Positions 51,560 through 60,502 of a stretch of DNA of 64,000 bases are shown in pieces. Numbering within the stretch: position 1 is the first letter of the stretch; each line of letters opens with the position of its first letter. Source of the DNA: Niallia taxi. GTDB taxonomy: Bacteria > Bacillota > Bacilli > Bacillales > Cytobacillaceae. A model generated the notes under the pieces. It was given only the letters and a program-made list of their open reading frames with translations. It had not been told where the DNA came from and ran no database searches. The stretch covers positions 1,378,637 through 1,442,636 of the forward strand of contig NZ_CP102590.1 of assembly GCF_032818155.1 (NCBI RefSeq), written 5' to 3'. The translations under genes were made by a program, and so were the position numbers.

Positions 51560-52550
51560 ACTACTCATTAGTATAGCATTGATTCTATTAGTGTGTATTG
51601 GATGCTTCATCTATGAAAATAGTTACGAGATGTTAGAGCAAAGGGTAACGATTAAAACGGAGCAAGGAAAGTTAGCTGGTTATCTAGCCCTTCCCAAAAC
51701 AGAGCAGAAGGGAGTTGTTATATTCGTTCATGGTGATGGTGCACAAAATGCAACTCAGGATGGTGGTTACAAGCCATTAATGGAACGTTTTGCAAAACAA
51801 GGCTTTGCTTCAATTTCTTGGGATAAACTCGGTGTAGGGAAATCATCCGGGAATTGGTTAAATCAATCGATGGATGACCGAGCGAAAGAGGTAGAGGAAG
51901 TAATTGACTGGGCAAAAGAGCAAAAAAATATAAGTACAAATAAAATTATCATTTGGGGGGCTAGCCAAGCTGGCTGGGTAATTCCTAAAGTTCAGAAGAA
52001 TCGAGACGATATCACTGCTTCTATAATAGTAGCCCCCGCCATTAATTGGCTTAAGCAAGGGCAATATTATACTACAATGAAAATGAAACGCGAGAACAAA
52101 ACTAATCAGCAAATAAGCAATGAACTAATAAAAGACGCAGAGGAGTCAAAGATTATTGAATCTGGCAGCTCTTACGAGGAATACAAGCAAATAACTGGAG
52201 ATAGTGGAATGTCTAATGAAAGATATTCATTTGTTCAAAAGAATATTTCGTCAGATGCAACAGAAGATATCAAAAAAATTAAGTCTCCGGTATTTCTAAT
52301 ATTAGCTGAGAAGGATGAAAATGTAGATTCAGATGAAACAGAAAGGATTTACAAGCGATTGTTGTCAGATAAGCAATTAAAAGTCAAAACAATAACTGGA
52401 GTTGGCCATTCTATGTTAAATCCAGTTTTGTTTAATTCAGATTTTTTAATTTATCTAAGTGCAATAATAGCTCCAAAAGATATGCTGATAAGTAAAGAGT
52501 ATCTTGGTTATAGTGAGGAAATTGTCCGTAACATATCAAATTTGAATTAA
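51543..52550 (+). CDS. Membrane-anchored alpha/beta hydrolase (lipoprotein-like)
   Basis: 335 residues from ATG 51543, preceded by GGAAAGG. The N-terminus KKRFKLLISIALILLVCIGC is a signal peptide with a lipobox-like Cys. The hydrolase fold follows: GVVIFVHGDGAQNATQDGGY oxyanion region, nucleophile Ser in IWGASQAGWVIP, Asp in LAEKDENVDSDET, and His in GVGHSMLNP. It probably acts on an ester outside the membrane. Third gene of the MerR-controlled operon. No terminator is obvious after it. Confidence 0.85.
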   Translation: MKKRFKLLISIALILLVCIGCFIYENSYEMLEQRVTIKTEQGKLAGYLALPKTEQKGVVIFVHGDGAQNATQDGGYKPLMERFAKQGFASISWDKLGVGKSSGNWLNQSMDDRAKEVEEVIDWAKEQKNISTNKIIIWGASQAGWVIPKVQKNRDDITASIIVAPAINWLKQGQYYTTMKMKRENKTNQQISNELIKDAEESKIIESGSSYEEYKQITGDSGMSNERYSFVQKNISSDATEDIKKIKSPVFLILAEKDENVDSDETERIYKRLLSDKQLKVKTITGVGHSMLNPVLFNSDFLIYLSAIIAPKDMLISKEYLGYSEEIVRNISNLN

Positions 52551-52680
52551 GGATCAGGGCCTGTACCCTTTATTGTTAGTAGACTAGTTTGACCTTACAA
52601 CACGGAAAATTTACTTACAATCACCGTTATTTCGGCTTTCCTGTCCAACTTAGTCTAGCAGACCTATTTATGACCTACCC

Positions 52681-52745
52681 TTGACGCTCTCAAGAAAAAC
52701 CCTATAAAATGGACAAAAGTGACCGTTGCAACGGTCATTTTTCAG
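52681..52745 (+). promoter_or_regulatory. Promoter and start-site hairpin of fructose-type PTS operon
   Basis: TTGACG (52681-52686), 16-base spacer, TATAAA (52703-52708). About ten bases on is the palindrome TGACCGTTGCAACGGTCA (52720-52737) with flanking AAAAG/ATTTTT. It can be an operator at the start site or an RNA terminator stem that the operon's antiterminator-like regulator would control. Confidence 0.65.
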
Positions 52746-52795
52746 TGAAATGCTTTTTAAATATTGTGTTAATATCAAATCAAGGAGGCAAAGAG

Positions 52796-54283
52796 ATGAG
52801 TTCTAAAAGCAATCATGAACAAGAACTGTTATTATTTCTTTCCAAACATCAAGGGTATGTGACATCGAAGGAACTCCTTGAAGTACTTAATGTTTCTCAA
52901 AAAACTGTATATCGTTTAATAAATAAACTTAATAATGAGTACGAGGATGGTCCTTTAATCATATCTGAAAGAGGGAGAGGATATAGACTAGACTACGAGA
53001 AATTTATTAATTCGCAAAAAAGTAATGCTAAAGATAAAGAAATGCAATTTTCTCCGAGTGAGAGACGTAAACGAATTATGGAAGAATTATTGTTGTCTTC
53101 ACCCAAGCCTATAAATGTTTATCATTTATTTAGTCACTATTATGTTGGCGATTCTGCAACATTCAATGATGAGCAAATAATGAGTGAAGAGCTTAAAAAA
53201 TACAATTTGGTTTTAGAGAGAAAAAATAGAACATTAGCGATCCTTGGGGAAGAAGTTAATATTCGGAAAGCTATTAAAGATATTATTGAAATCTTTAATA
53301 TTATCGATATTGATGATTTAAAGAGGAATCCAAAACTGAATTTTAATCAGTACGATGTTTTATTTATCTTGGATCAATTAAGAAAGATTGAAGAAGATTT
53401 AAATATAACGATTCCTTACCCATACAATGTAAACATTTTTTCACACTTATATATACTGCTAAGCAGATCAAGAATAGTTCCTACTAGAAGGTTTGCTGAG
53501 ATTTCTAAAGAAGAAATGGAAAATATGAAGCGAGATATTTTGTATCCGGTTGCTAAAATGATTGTCTCAAATATTGAGAAATATTTAAACAGTCCTTTGC
53601 CAGATATTGAGATATATTTTCTTTATCAATATTTAGTGTCATCGAGAATGCAGGGATCTCATGCTATTACTTCCACTTTTTCATCAGAAGTGATTCAAGT
53701 AACAAAAGCGTATATTGAAGGAATGAGTACTAACTTAGGAATCGACATTGACAGTCAGTCAATATTTATCGATTTAGCCAACCATATTAAACCGATGCTT
53801 AACAGATTAGAGCATAAGATTCGGGTTAAGAACAGTTTGTTAAGTCAGATTAAGGTAACGTATGAAGATGTATTTATGGGCGTAAAGAAGGTTTCGGAAT
53901 TGGTTAGTGAGAAATTCAACCTATCAGCCATAAACGAGGATGAGATTGGGTTTATCACCCTCTATTTTGCAAAGGCAATTGAAACAGGTCAGCATCATCG
54001 TCCGATAAAAACACTTATAATGTGTACAACAGGAATAGGAACTTCAGAGCTTTTAAGAGCAAAAGTTTCTAAAAAATTCCCAGAGTTGGAAATTGTTGAT
54101 GTGGTAGCATCCCGAGACACTCAAATGCTAAAAGAGAAATATACAGATGCTGAATTGATTTTGAGCACTGTTCACATTAAGGAGGATGTACCTATTCCTT
54201 TCCTATTAGTAAGTGCGATGTTTACCATTGATGACCAAAAGAGACTTCAGGGAAAGATAGAGGAAGTATATCATGGAAATTAA
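52796..54283 (+). CDS. PRD-containing PTS regulator (BglG/LicR/ManR-like)
   Basis: 495 residues from ATG 52796 (AAGGAGG). N-terminal HTH_11 and Mga-like HTH (YVTSKELLEVLNVSQKTVYRLI), two PTS regulation domains (about 180-390), then an EIIB-like domain (IKTLIMCTTGIGTSELLRAKV near residue 400) with a Cys as phosphorylation site. The protein ends there. LicR/MtlR-type activators normally continue into EIIA, which here is the separate overlapping gene at 54273. It senses PTS phosphorylation and activates the downstream sugar operon. Confidence 0.88.
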   Translation: MSSKSNHEQELLLFLSKHQGYVTSKELLEVLNVSQKTVYRLINKLNNEYEDGPLIISERGRGYRLDYEKFINSQKSNAKDKEMQFSPSERRKRIMEELLLSSPKPINVYHLFSHYYVGDSATFNDEQIMSEELKKYNLVLERKNRTLAILGEEVNIRKAIKDIIEIFNIIDIDDLKRNPKLNFNQYDVLFILDQLRKIEEDLNITIPYPYNVNIFSHLYILLSRSRIVPTRRFAEISKEEMENMKRDILYPVAKMIVSNIEKYLNSPLPDIEIYFLYQYLVSSRMQGSHAITSTFSSEVIQVTKAYIEGMSTNLGIDIDSQSIFIDLANHIKPMLNRLEHKIRVKNSLLSQIKVTYEDVFMGVKKVSELVSEKFNLSAINEDEIGFITLYFAKAIETGQHHRPIKTLIMCTTGIGTSELLRAKVSKKFPELEIVDVVASRDTQMLKEKYTDAELILSTVHIKEDVPIPFLLVSAMFTIDDQKRLQGKIEEVYHGN

Positions 54284-54710
54284 TTCACTCTATCAAATGT
54301 ATTTTAATTGTGAGTTAAATACAAAAGATGAAGTACACTCTTTTATTGCAGAAATTGTAGGTCGAGACAATCCTTTATCAACGGAGGAAGTCATCCAGCA
54401 ATTAAAGGATAGAGAAAAAATCGGCAGTACAATGATCGCAGAGCATGTCTTATTGCCTCATATTGAAAGCGAACAACTAGAGAGAAGTCAAATTTTATTT
54501 CTTCGTTTAGCAAAACCAATCGAGACTTGGGATTTTCAGACAAAAAATATTTGTCTCGTAATTGTGATTTTATTAAAGAAAAATGAAAGCGTTAATATGA
54601 AGAAAAGAATAGCCTTATTTACTAGATCTTTGGCAGATGAAGAGTATCTTGACCGCTTAATAAACAGTCAAGAAAAAGAAGCCTTTATAAATGAAATTAT
54701 AAAATATTAG
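54273..54710 (+). CDS. PTS EIIA (fructose/mannitol type), regulator partner
   Basis: 145 residues, PTS_EIIA type 2, with the phospho-His in VLLPHIES (His63). It overlaps the regulator's end by 11 bases, so it resembles the detached fourth domain of a LicR/ManR regulator. A second EIIA later in the operon probably serves transport. The catalytic motif is LPH rather than the usual IPH. Confidence 0.85.
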   Translation: MEINSLYQMYFNCELNTKDEVHSFIAEIVGRDNPLSTEEVIQQLKDREKIGSTMIAEHVLLPHIESEQLERSQILFLRLAKPIETWDFQTKNICLVIVILLKKNESVNMKKRIALFTRSLADEEYLDRLINSQEKEAFINEIIKY

Positions 54711-54721
54711 GAGGAATAATC

Positions 54722-55039
54722 ATGAAAATAGTAGGAGTTGCAGCTTGCACAGTTGGGATCGCACACACATATATCGCACAGGAAAAATTAGAGAATGCTG
54801 GTAAAAAAGCAGGTCATGAAATTCATATTGAAACACAAGGAACAATTGGAACAGAAAATGAATTGAGCCAACAACAAATCGCAGAAGCAGACATCGTTAT
54901 TTTAGCGACAGATGTGAAAATTGCAGGAAGAGAACGCTTCGACGGGAAAAGAATTATCCAAGTTACAACAGAAATAGCGGTTAAATCACCAAATAAACTA
55001 ATTGAAAAAGCAGCAGAGGTTATCAACCAACAGAAATAA
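54722..55039 (+). CDS. PTS fructose-type EIIB
   Basis: 105 residues, complete EIIB-Fru domain: KIVGVAACTVGIAHTYIAQEKLE with the phospho-Cys9, then GTIGTENELSQQQIAEADIVILATDVKI and GRERFDGKRI. It accepts phosphate from EIIA and passes it to the sugar bound by EIIC. GGAGGAAT upstream. Part of a B-A-C transport set encoded by separate genes. Confidence 0.93.
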   Translation: MKIVGVAACTVGIAHTYIAQEKLENAGKKAGHEIHIETQGTIGTENELSQQQIAEADIVILATDVKIAGRERFDGKRIIQVTTEIAVKSPNKLIEKAAEVINQQK

Positions 55040-55059
55040 ATAAAAAAGGAGAGATAATC

Positions 55060-55509
55060 ATGGAAGTAAAAAATATTGTAGATTTAAACACAATTAAAAC
55101 GAATATGACTGCTAAGAGTAAGGAAGAAGCTATTCAGGAATTAGCTCAGGTCCTTCTTGAAAACGAATACATTAAGGATATTGAAGAATTTACAAAGGAT
55201 ATCTATGCTAGGGAAGCGATTGGACAAACTGGAATCGGAAATTATATTGCTATTCCTCATGGGAAAAGTGATTCTGTAGAAAAAATAGGCGTAGCGATTG
55301 GAATTACTCAAGAAGAAATTGCTTGGGAAACTCTCGACGGAAAGGGAGTTAAGGGAATCATTCTGTTTGCGGTTGGAAACGATGATGGAGCACAAAGTCA
55401 TCTGAAATTATTATCATTATTTGCTAGAAAGCTAGGAAATGATGAAGTGATTGAGAAGATGCTGCAATCCAAAAACGCGGAAGATGTTAAAGAGGCTTTA
55501 TGTAGCTAA
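55060..55509 (+). CDS. PTS fructose-type EIIA
   Basis: 149 residues with the EIIA-Fru active site NYIAIPHGKSD (His67) and GVAIGITQEEIAWETLDGKGVKGIILFAVG. Donates phosphate from HPr to the EIIB encoded just upstream. AAAGGAGAG ribosome binding site. Distinct from the first EIIA at 54273, so the operon encodes two EIIA proteins. Confidence 0.92.
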   Translation: MEVKNIVDLNTIKTNMTAKSKEEAIQELAQVLLENEYIKDIEEFTKDIYAREAIGQTGIGNYIAIPHGKSDSVEKIGVAIGITQEEIAWETLDGKGVKGIILFAVGNDDGAQSHLKLLSLFARKLGNDEVIEKMLQSKNAEDVKEALCS

Positions 55510-55561
55510 AAAAGCAAATAGTAGATTTATTGAATGAGGTCTTTTATAGGAGGGGTAAAAA

Positions 55562-56653
55562 GTGAGTGCATTAAAAAAATTAAATCTTAAAGGCCATTTA
55601 TTAACAGCCATTTCATACTTAATTCCAATTGTGTGTGGAGCAGGTTTCTTGATTGCAATTGGTATGGCTTTTGGAGGTACTAGTCAAGGTTCTTTAGTAC
55701 AAGGAGAGTTTTCCATATGGGATGCGTTAGCAACAATGGGTGGAGCAGGTTTAGGTTTACTACCTGTCGTTATCTCAACAGGAATTTCTTATTCTATTGC
55801 TGGTAAACCCGGGATTGCTCCAGGATTCATTATCGGATTAAGTGCTAATGCAATCGGAGCAGGCTTTATTGGTGGTATTTTAGGAGGATTTTTATCTGGT
55901 TATCTTGCTGTAGCTATTATTAAACATTTTAAAGTTCCTAGCTGGGCTAAAGGCTTAATGCCGACATTAATTGTACCATTTTTCACCTCCATTATTGGTG
56001 GACTAATCATGGTTTATATTATTGGAATTCCTGTTGCTGCACTTACATCCTTATTAACAGATGGGTTAAACAGCTTAGGAACCTCTTCCTTACTTGTATT
56101 TGGTGGAATCGTAGGTCTATTGAGTGGAGTTGACTTTGGTGGACCGATCAACAAAACGGTATTTGCCTTCGTATTGACAATGCAAGCAGAAGGAATTAAT
56201 GGACCGATCACAGCTTTACAATTAGTTAATACAGCAACTCCAATCGGATTTGGATTAGCTTACTTTATTGCTAAAATCTTTAGAAAAAATATTTATACAC
56301 GATCAGAAGTAGAAACATTGAAATCAGCAGTGCCAATGGGTGTTGTTAACATTGTAGAAGGTGTTATACCAATTGTTATGAATGATATTGTTCGTACTGT
56401 AACTGCTGTAGCCATCGGTGGAGCAGCTGGTGGAGCAGTAACGATGGTGTTAGGAGCAGATGCAACTGTACCATTCGGAGGCGTATTTATGCTACCAACG
56501 ATGTCAAATCCATGGGCTGGTGTTGCAGCTATCTTAGTAAACGTTGTTGTGACAGGTGTAGCCTTGGCTTTAATTAAGAAAAATGTAAAAGAAGATGAGG
56601 AAATAGAAGTAGAAGAAGAAGATATTGATTTAGATGATATTCAAATTCTATAA
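55562..56653 (+). CDS. PTS fructose-type EIIC permease
   Basis: 363 residues, fructose-family EIIC with about nine to ten helices: SYLIPIVCGAGFLIAIGMAFGG, GISYSIAGKPGIAPGFIIGLSANAIGAGFIGGILGGFLSGYL, LSGVDFGGPINKTVFAFV, and a very acidic C-terminal tail (EDEEIEVEEEDIDLDD). Starts at GTG 55562 after AGGAGGGG. The epimerase that follows suggests the transported sugar is D-allulose (psicose) or a related ketohexose rather than fructose itself. Confidence 0.92.
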   Translation: MSALKKLNLKGHLLTAISYLIPIVCGAGFLIAIGMAFGGTSQGSLVQGEFSIWDALATMGGAGLGLLPVVISTGISYSIAGKPGIAPGFIIGLSANAIGAGFIGGILGGFLSGYLAVAIIKHFKVPSWAKGLMPTLIVPFFTSIIGGLIMVYIIGIPVAALTSLLTDGLNSLGTSSLLVFGGIVGLLSGVDFGGPINKTVFAFVLTMQAEGINGPITALQLVNTATPIGFGLAYFIAKIFRKNIYTRSEVETLKSAVPMGVVNIVEGVIPIVMNDIVRTVTAVAIGGAAGGAVTMVLGADATVPFGGVFMLPTMSNPWAGVAAILVNVVVTGVALALIKKNVKEDEEIEVEEEDIDLDDIQIL

Positions 56654-56775
56654 AAATGTAAGCGTGTCAAATTTAGCAGTCAATTAATGCCGTAGTCAAA
56701 AAATTTAGGAATAATAAAACCAAACATTTTATTATTCCTAAAGAAACTAGAGTTGTTATGGAGGATTAATAGAGT

Positions 56776-57465
56776 ATGAAAAAAGTAGAATTTTCACCAT
56801 CACTAATGACAATGGATTTAGATAAGTTTAAAGAGCAAATTACTTTTTTAAACGATCATGTAGGTTCTTATCATATTGATATTATGGATGGACATTATGT
56901 CCCTAATATCACATTATCCCCATGGTTTATGCAAGAAGTCCGAAAAATAAGTGACTTACCGATGTCTGCCCATCTAATGGTAACCAATCCAAGCTTTTGG
57001 GTCCAACAATTAGTGGATTTGAAGTGTGAATGGATTTGTATGCACGCAGAAGTACTGGATGGCCTTGCTTTCCGATTAATTGACCAAATTCATGATGCTG
57101 GACTAAAAGCAGGGATAGTATTAAATCCAGAAACTCCTATTGAAACAATTTTCCCTTATATTGATTTAGTGGATAAAATCACTATCATGACAGTTGATCC
57201 AGGTTTTGCTGGACAACGTTTTATTGAAAGTACCCTAGATAAAATTGTCGCATTAAGAGAATTACGTGACGAAAAGGGTTATCAATATGTTATTGAAATG
57301 GACGGATCATCTAGTAGAAAAACATTTAAAAGAATTGATGCAGCAGATCCTGATATTTATATTATCGGTCGAAGCGGTCTATTTGGATTAGATGAAGATA
57401 TTCAAAAATCATGGGAAATAATGTGTAAAGATTATGAGGACATGACTGGGAAAGTAGTAGAATAA
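56776..57465 (+). CDS. D-allulose-6-phosphate 3-epimerase-like (AlsE)
   Basis: 229 residues of the ribulose-phosphate 3-epimerase superfamily: FSPSLMTMDLDKFKEQI, HIDIMDGHYVPNITLSPW with metal-binding His/Asp, MSAHLMVTNP, GIVLNPETPIETI, and VDPGFAGQRFIESTLDKI. FSPSLMTMDL and the WFMQEVRKI region are AlsE-like rather than Rpe-like. It would convert allulose 6-phosphate, delivered by the PTS, to fructose 6-phosphate for glycolysis. GGAGG ribosome binding site; last gene before the terminator. Confidence 0.85.
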   Translation: MKKVEFSPSLMTMDLDKFKEQITFLNDHVGSYHIDIMDGHYVPNITLSPWFMQEVRKISDLPMSAHLMVTNPSFWVQQLVDLKCEWICMHAEVLDGLAFRLIDQIHDAGLKAGIVLNPETPIETIFPYIDLVDKITIMTVDPGFAGQRFIESTLDKIVALRELRDEKGYQYVIEMDGSSSRKTFKRIDAADPDIYIIGRSGLFGLDEDIQKSWEIMCKDYEDMTGKVVE

Positions 57466-57471
57466 CGATTC

Positions 57472-57505
57472 AAAGAGGCTGGGAGAGAATACCCACCTCT
57501 TTTTT
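57472..57505 (+). terminator. Terminator of allulose-type PTS operon
   Basis: AGAGG/CCTCT outer and GGG/CCC inner stem followed by six Ts. Confidence 0.75.
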
Positions 57506-57706
57506 ATGGTCCAAGATTCCGTATATAATAAGAAGCAATGAAAGCAAACTGTCGTTTATAATATCTTGTTGTATTTTTAGTTTTGTCATTGTAAAACCAA
57601 TCAATTTTTAAGATACCAAAAAAAAAATCACAAAAAGGTTTCAAGAGAATCCAAAAAGGGTAATAGTAAAAATGCACTTATATATTGTGTGAGACAAATA
57701 CCAAAA

Positions 57707-57736
57707 GGATGGTTAAATACCTATCCGGATTTTTTT
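57707..57736 (+). terminator. Second terminator-like hairpin
   Basis: GGATGGT / ACCTATCC with a bulged T, then GGATTTTTTT. It separates the PTS operon from the carotenoid promoter. 57506-57706 has no gene. Confidence 0.5.
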
Positions 57737-57795
57737 GTTTTAGAGGTTTAATTTGTTGATCTTTACCTAAAATTGTGGGCTTAGATAGCTGCATG

Positions 57796-57824
57796 TTGAC
57801 AACGAACCTTTATCACTTGATAAT
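57796..57824 (+). promoter_or_regulatory. Carotenoid operon promoter
   Basis: TTGACA (57796-57801), 17-base spacer, GATAAT (57819-57824). The -10 hexamer is part of the first operator palindrome, so a bound repressor would block it. Confidence 0.8.
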
Positions 57825-57961
57825 AAAGTTGTTTGTATTTCACCTTATCACTTGATAAGGTGAAATGTTTTACAGTCACTTATCAAACGATAAGTGACAT
57901 ATTCATCCAGCTTATCAGTTGATAAGTAAGATGTTTAGTGATTTGATTTATCACTTGATAA
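57810..57961 (+). promoter_or_regulatory. Array of five palindromic operators
   Basis: Five 14-base copies: TTATCACTTGATAA at 57810, 57845 and 57948; TTATCAAACGATAA at 57880; TTATCAGTTGATAA at 57912. Start-to-start distances are 35, 35, 32 and 36 bases. The half-site TTATCA/TGATAA is kept in four copies; the third has CGATAA on its right. The first overlaps the -10; the others fill the 5' untranslated region up to about 75 bases before the desaturase start. No regulator gene is in the window. Confidence 0.85.
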
Positions 57962-58035
57962 GGAAGGGTAAATCAGGATTTTCTTGAAAAACTTAATTTT
58001 TTACCAGAAGTAATGATAGGGGGCAATTTACGAAA

Positions 58036-59601
58036 ATGACTAAAAAAGTGGCTGTTATTGGTGCAGGTGTTGCTGGATTAGCAAGTGCTATCCGTTTGCA
58101 GCATGCTGGATACGATGTTGAAATATATGAGAAAGAAGCTATTGCAGGAGGAAAAATGCATCGCATCGAAAAGGATGGCTTTCAATTTGACCTAGGACCA
58201 TCCATTGTGATGATGCCAGAGTTGTATAGGGAAATCTTTGAACTGGCTGGACGCAATCCTGATGATTATATACCGATGGAAAGATTAGATCCGATGTATT
58301 CCGTTTTCTTTGGAAGTGGCAAGCAAGGGTATCATGAGGTCTCCTCTGATTTAGTGGAATTAATGAAGACCTTTGAACATGCTAGTGAAAAGGATGCAGA
58401 AGGGTTTTTAAAATATTTGCAGTTGATTTATGAACGTTTTATGGTTGCGAAAAATCATTTTCTGCAGCGTCCCTTCCGAAATAAAAGGGACTTCTATAAT
58501 CCGTCAACATTGTATCAGGCATTAAAGCTAAAGACCTTTGACAGTGCCGACAAATTTATTAGTAAATATGTCAAAAATGAGCAGTTAAAGCAAATGATCA
58601 GTTTTCAAACATTATATATCGGTGTGTCTCCATATAACGGTCCGTCATTGTACTCGATGATTCCGATGATTGAGTTTTTCTATGGCATTTGGTTTATTAA
58701 AGGCGGTATGTATACGATGGCTAAGTCAATGGAGCGATTATTTCTAGAGCTTGGGGGCAAGGTTTTCTATCAATCCTCTGTAGAAGAAATTAGGATTGAA
58801 AATCAAGTCGCAACAGGAATTAAGGTAAATGGAAAAGAAATTTCTGCCGACAAGGTTATATGTAATGCTGATTTTCCTTATGCCATGAAAAATCTCGTAA
58901 AAGAAGACAAAGCAAAAGGAAAATATACAGATAAAAAGATTGATAGTATGGATTATTCCTGCTCTTGTTTCATCATGTATCTAGGCATGAATAAAAAATA
59001 TGAAGAATTAAAAACCGCTCATAGCTTTTTCTTTGGAGAGGAGCTGAAAAAGAATCTGGATGATATATTTGCAGGGGAAAAACTGGAAAATCCATCTTTT
59101 TATGTATACACTGCTTCCAAGCTAGATCCATCATTAGCACCAGAAGGGAAGGATGGACTATATATACTTGTCCCGGTATCCGATTTATCTACAGCTAAGT
59201 ATGAATGGACAGATGAAACAATTTCCTATTACCGATCTCAAGTCCTTCATACGCTTAGTCAAGTTGAGGGGCTAGCAGGAATAGAAGAGGATATTATCTC
59301 CGAAACCTATATGACGCCAGTGGATTTCGCTGAAAGGTTCAACGCATATAACGGCGCTTGCTTTGGATTACGTCCTACGTTAACTCAAAGCAACCATTTA
59401 AGACCGCAAAGCAAAGCCAAAAATTGTGAAAACCTCTATTTCACTGGAAGCAGCACACACCCTGGGGCAGGTGTTCCAATTGTATTGCTATCAGCAAAAA
59501 TTGCAAGTGATGAATTAATTTTAGATGATTCTGTTTCCATGAAAGCAACGAAGGCACAGACAGTCCATTCAGCAGGAGGGGTTGCAAATGAGGGAAGCTA
59601 A
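58036..59601 (+). CDS. Phytoene desaturase-family protein (CrtN/CrtI-like)
   Basis: 521 residues. N-terminal FAD-binding dinucleotide fold KVAVIGAGVAGLASAIRLQHAGYDVEIYEK, then GGKMHRIEKDGFQFDLGPSIVMMP, and the C-terminal carotene-desaturase block YFTGSSTHPGAGVPIVLLSAKIASDEL. It desaturates diapophytoene (C30), given the adjacent CrtM-like synthase. Whether it is the CrtN desaturase or a CrtP/CrtNb-type terminal oxidase is not certain from sequence. First gene of the operon, behind five operator sites; AGGGGG lies about 10 bases before the ATG. Confidence 0.88.
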   Translation: MTKKVAVIGAGVAGLASAIRLQHAGYDVEIYEKEAIAGGKMHRIEKDGFQFDLGPSIVMMPELYREIFELAGRNPDDYIPMERLDPMYSVFFGSGKQGYHEVSSDLVELMKTFEHASEKDAEGFLKYLQLIYERFMVAKNHFLQRPFRNKRDFYNPSTLYQALKLKTFDSADKFISKYVKNEQLKQMISFQTLYIGVSPYNGPSLYSMIPMIEFFYGIWFIKGGMYTMAKSMERLFLELGGKVFYQSSVEEIRIENQVATGIKVNGKEISADKVICNADFPYAMKNLVKEDKAKGKYTDKKIDSMDYSCSCFIMYLGMNKKYEELKTAHSFFFGEELKKNLDDIFAGEKLENPSFYVYTASKLDPSLAPEGKDGLYILVPVSDLSTAKYEWTDETISYYRSQVLHTLSQVEGLAGIEEDIISETYMTPVDFAERFNAYNGACFGLRPTLTQSNHLRPQSKAKNCENLYFTGSSTHPGAGVPIVLLSAKIASDELILDDSVSMKATKAQTVHSAGGVANEGS

Positions 59602-60466
59602 AGCTATTGATTCGCTTCAAAATGACTATCAATACTGTGAAAATGTGATTAAACACAATTCGGCAAGCTTTTATCATGCCTTTAAAAAGCTACCAAAAGA
59701 TAAGGCTAATGCTGTGTATGCCATCTATGCATTTTGCCGCTATGCAGATGACAGTGTTGATGAAACTGGAGATAAATCTGTACAAGAAAAAAATTGGCAG
59801 AACTTGTATCATCAGCTAAAGCTTTTTGAGAAGGGCAAGGAAATTTCTTCACCGCTTTGGAGAGCGTTACGAGATGTTTTTACCCGTTATGAGATGGATA
59901 TTAAACCTTTCTACGAGCAATTAGAAGGACAGAGGATGGACATTAACTTTAAACAGCCTAATACATTAGCAGAGTTAGAGCGGTATTGTTATTATGTAGC
60001 TGGAACAGTTGGCTTAATGCTTCTTCCCATTCTAGCAACTAAAAACCATCGGCATTTGCATATGTATGCTGTTCAATTAGGTGTAGCAATGCAATTAACT
60101 AATATTCTTAGAGACGTTGGCGAGGATTATCAGAATAACCGCATCTATTTACCAGTTGATTTGCTTGAAATGGAAAATTACAAACAAAAGGACTTGGAAG
60201 CCAGCAATATTAACCCAGCCTTTATAAGGGTTTGGGAGAAAATAGCGAATCGATCAGAACATCTTTATGCCGTATTTCAAGAGGGAATCGATTATTTTGA
60301 TAAAGCCAGTCAATTACATGTTCTTTTATCAGCACTTATTTATAAAGAAATATTAAAAGTTGTCCGAGAAAACGGATATGACTGCTTGCAAAAACGAAAC
60401 TATGTATCTGAAGAAAATATGGTGCGATTAAAGCAAGCGGTAGAGGGATTAACAGTAGGTTTGTAA
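59588..60466 (+). CDS. crtM: Squalene/phytoene synthase family (CrtM-like)
   Basis: About 292 residues from ATG 59588 (AGGAGGGG upstream), overlapping the desaturase stop. Both Asp-rich prenyl-binding motifs are present: YADDSVDETGD near residue 53 and LTNILRDVGEDYQNNRIYLP near residue 175. It condenses two farnesyl diphosphates to C30 dehydrosqualene (diapophytoene) if CrtM, or two geranylgeranyl diphosphates if CrtB. The Bacillaceae context favours C30. Gene order desaturase-synthase is the common crtN-crtM arrangement. Confidence 0.88.
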   Translation: MREAKAIDSLQNDYQYCENVIKHNSASFYHAFKKLPKDKANAVYAIYAFCRYADDSVDETGDKSVQEKNWQNLYHQLKLFEKGKEISSPLWRALRDVFTRYEMDIKPFYEQLEGQRMDINFKQPNTLAELERYCYYVAGTVGLMLLPILATKNHRHLHMYAVQLGVAMQLTNILRDVGEDYQNNRIYLPVDLLEMENYKQKDLEASNINPAFIRVWEKIANRSEHLYAVFQEGIDYFDKASQLHVLLSALIYKEILKVVRENGYDCLQKRNYVSEENMVRLKQAVEGLTVGL

Positions 60467-60502
60467 CTCATTAATTAGAGGATTTGGGAGCTGTATTAGT
60501 TT

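Noticed and set aside
57810..57961. CRISPR-like array
   Set aside because: The regular 14-base palindromes with about 20-base spacers could suggest it, but repeats are too short and the promoter overlap and nearby operon make operators far more likely. No cas genes are present.
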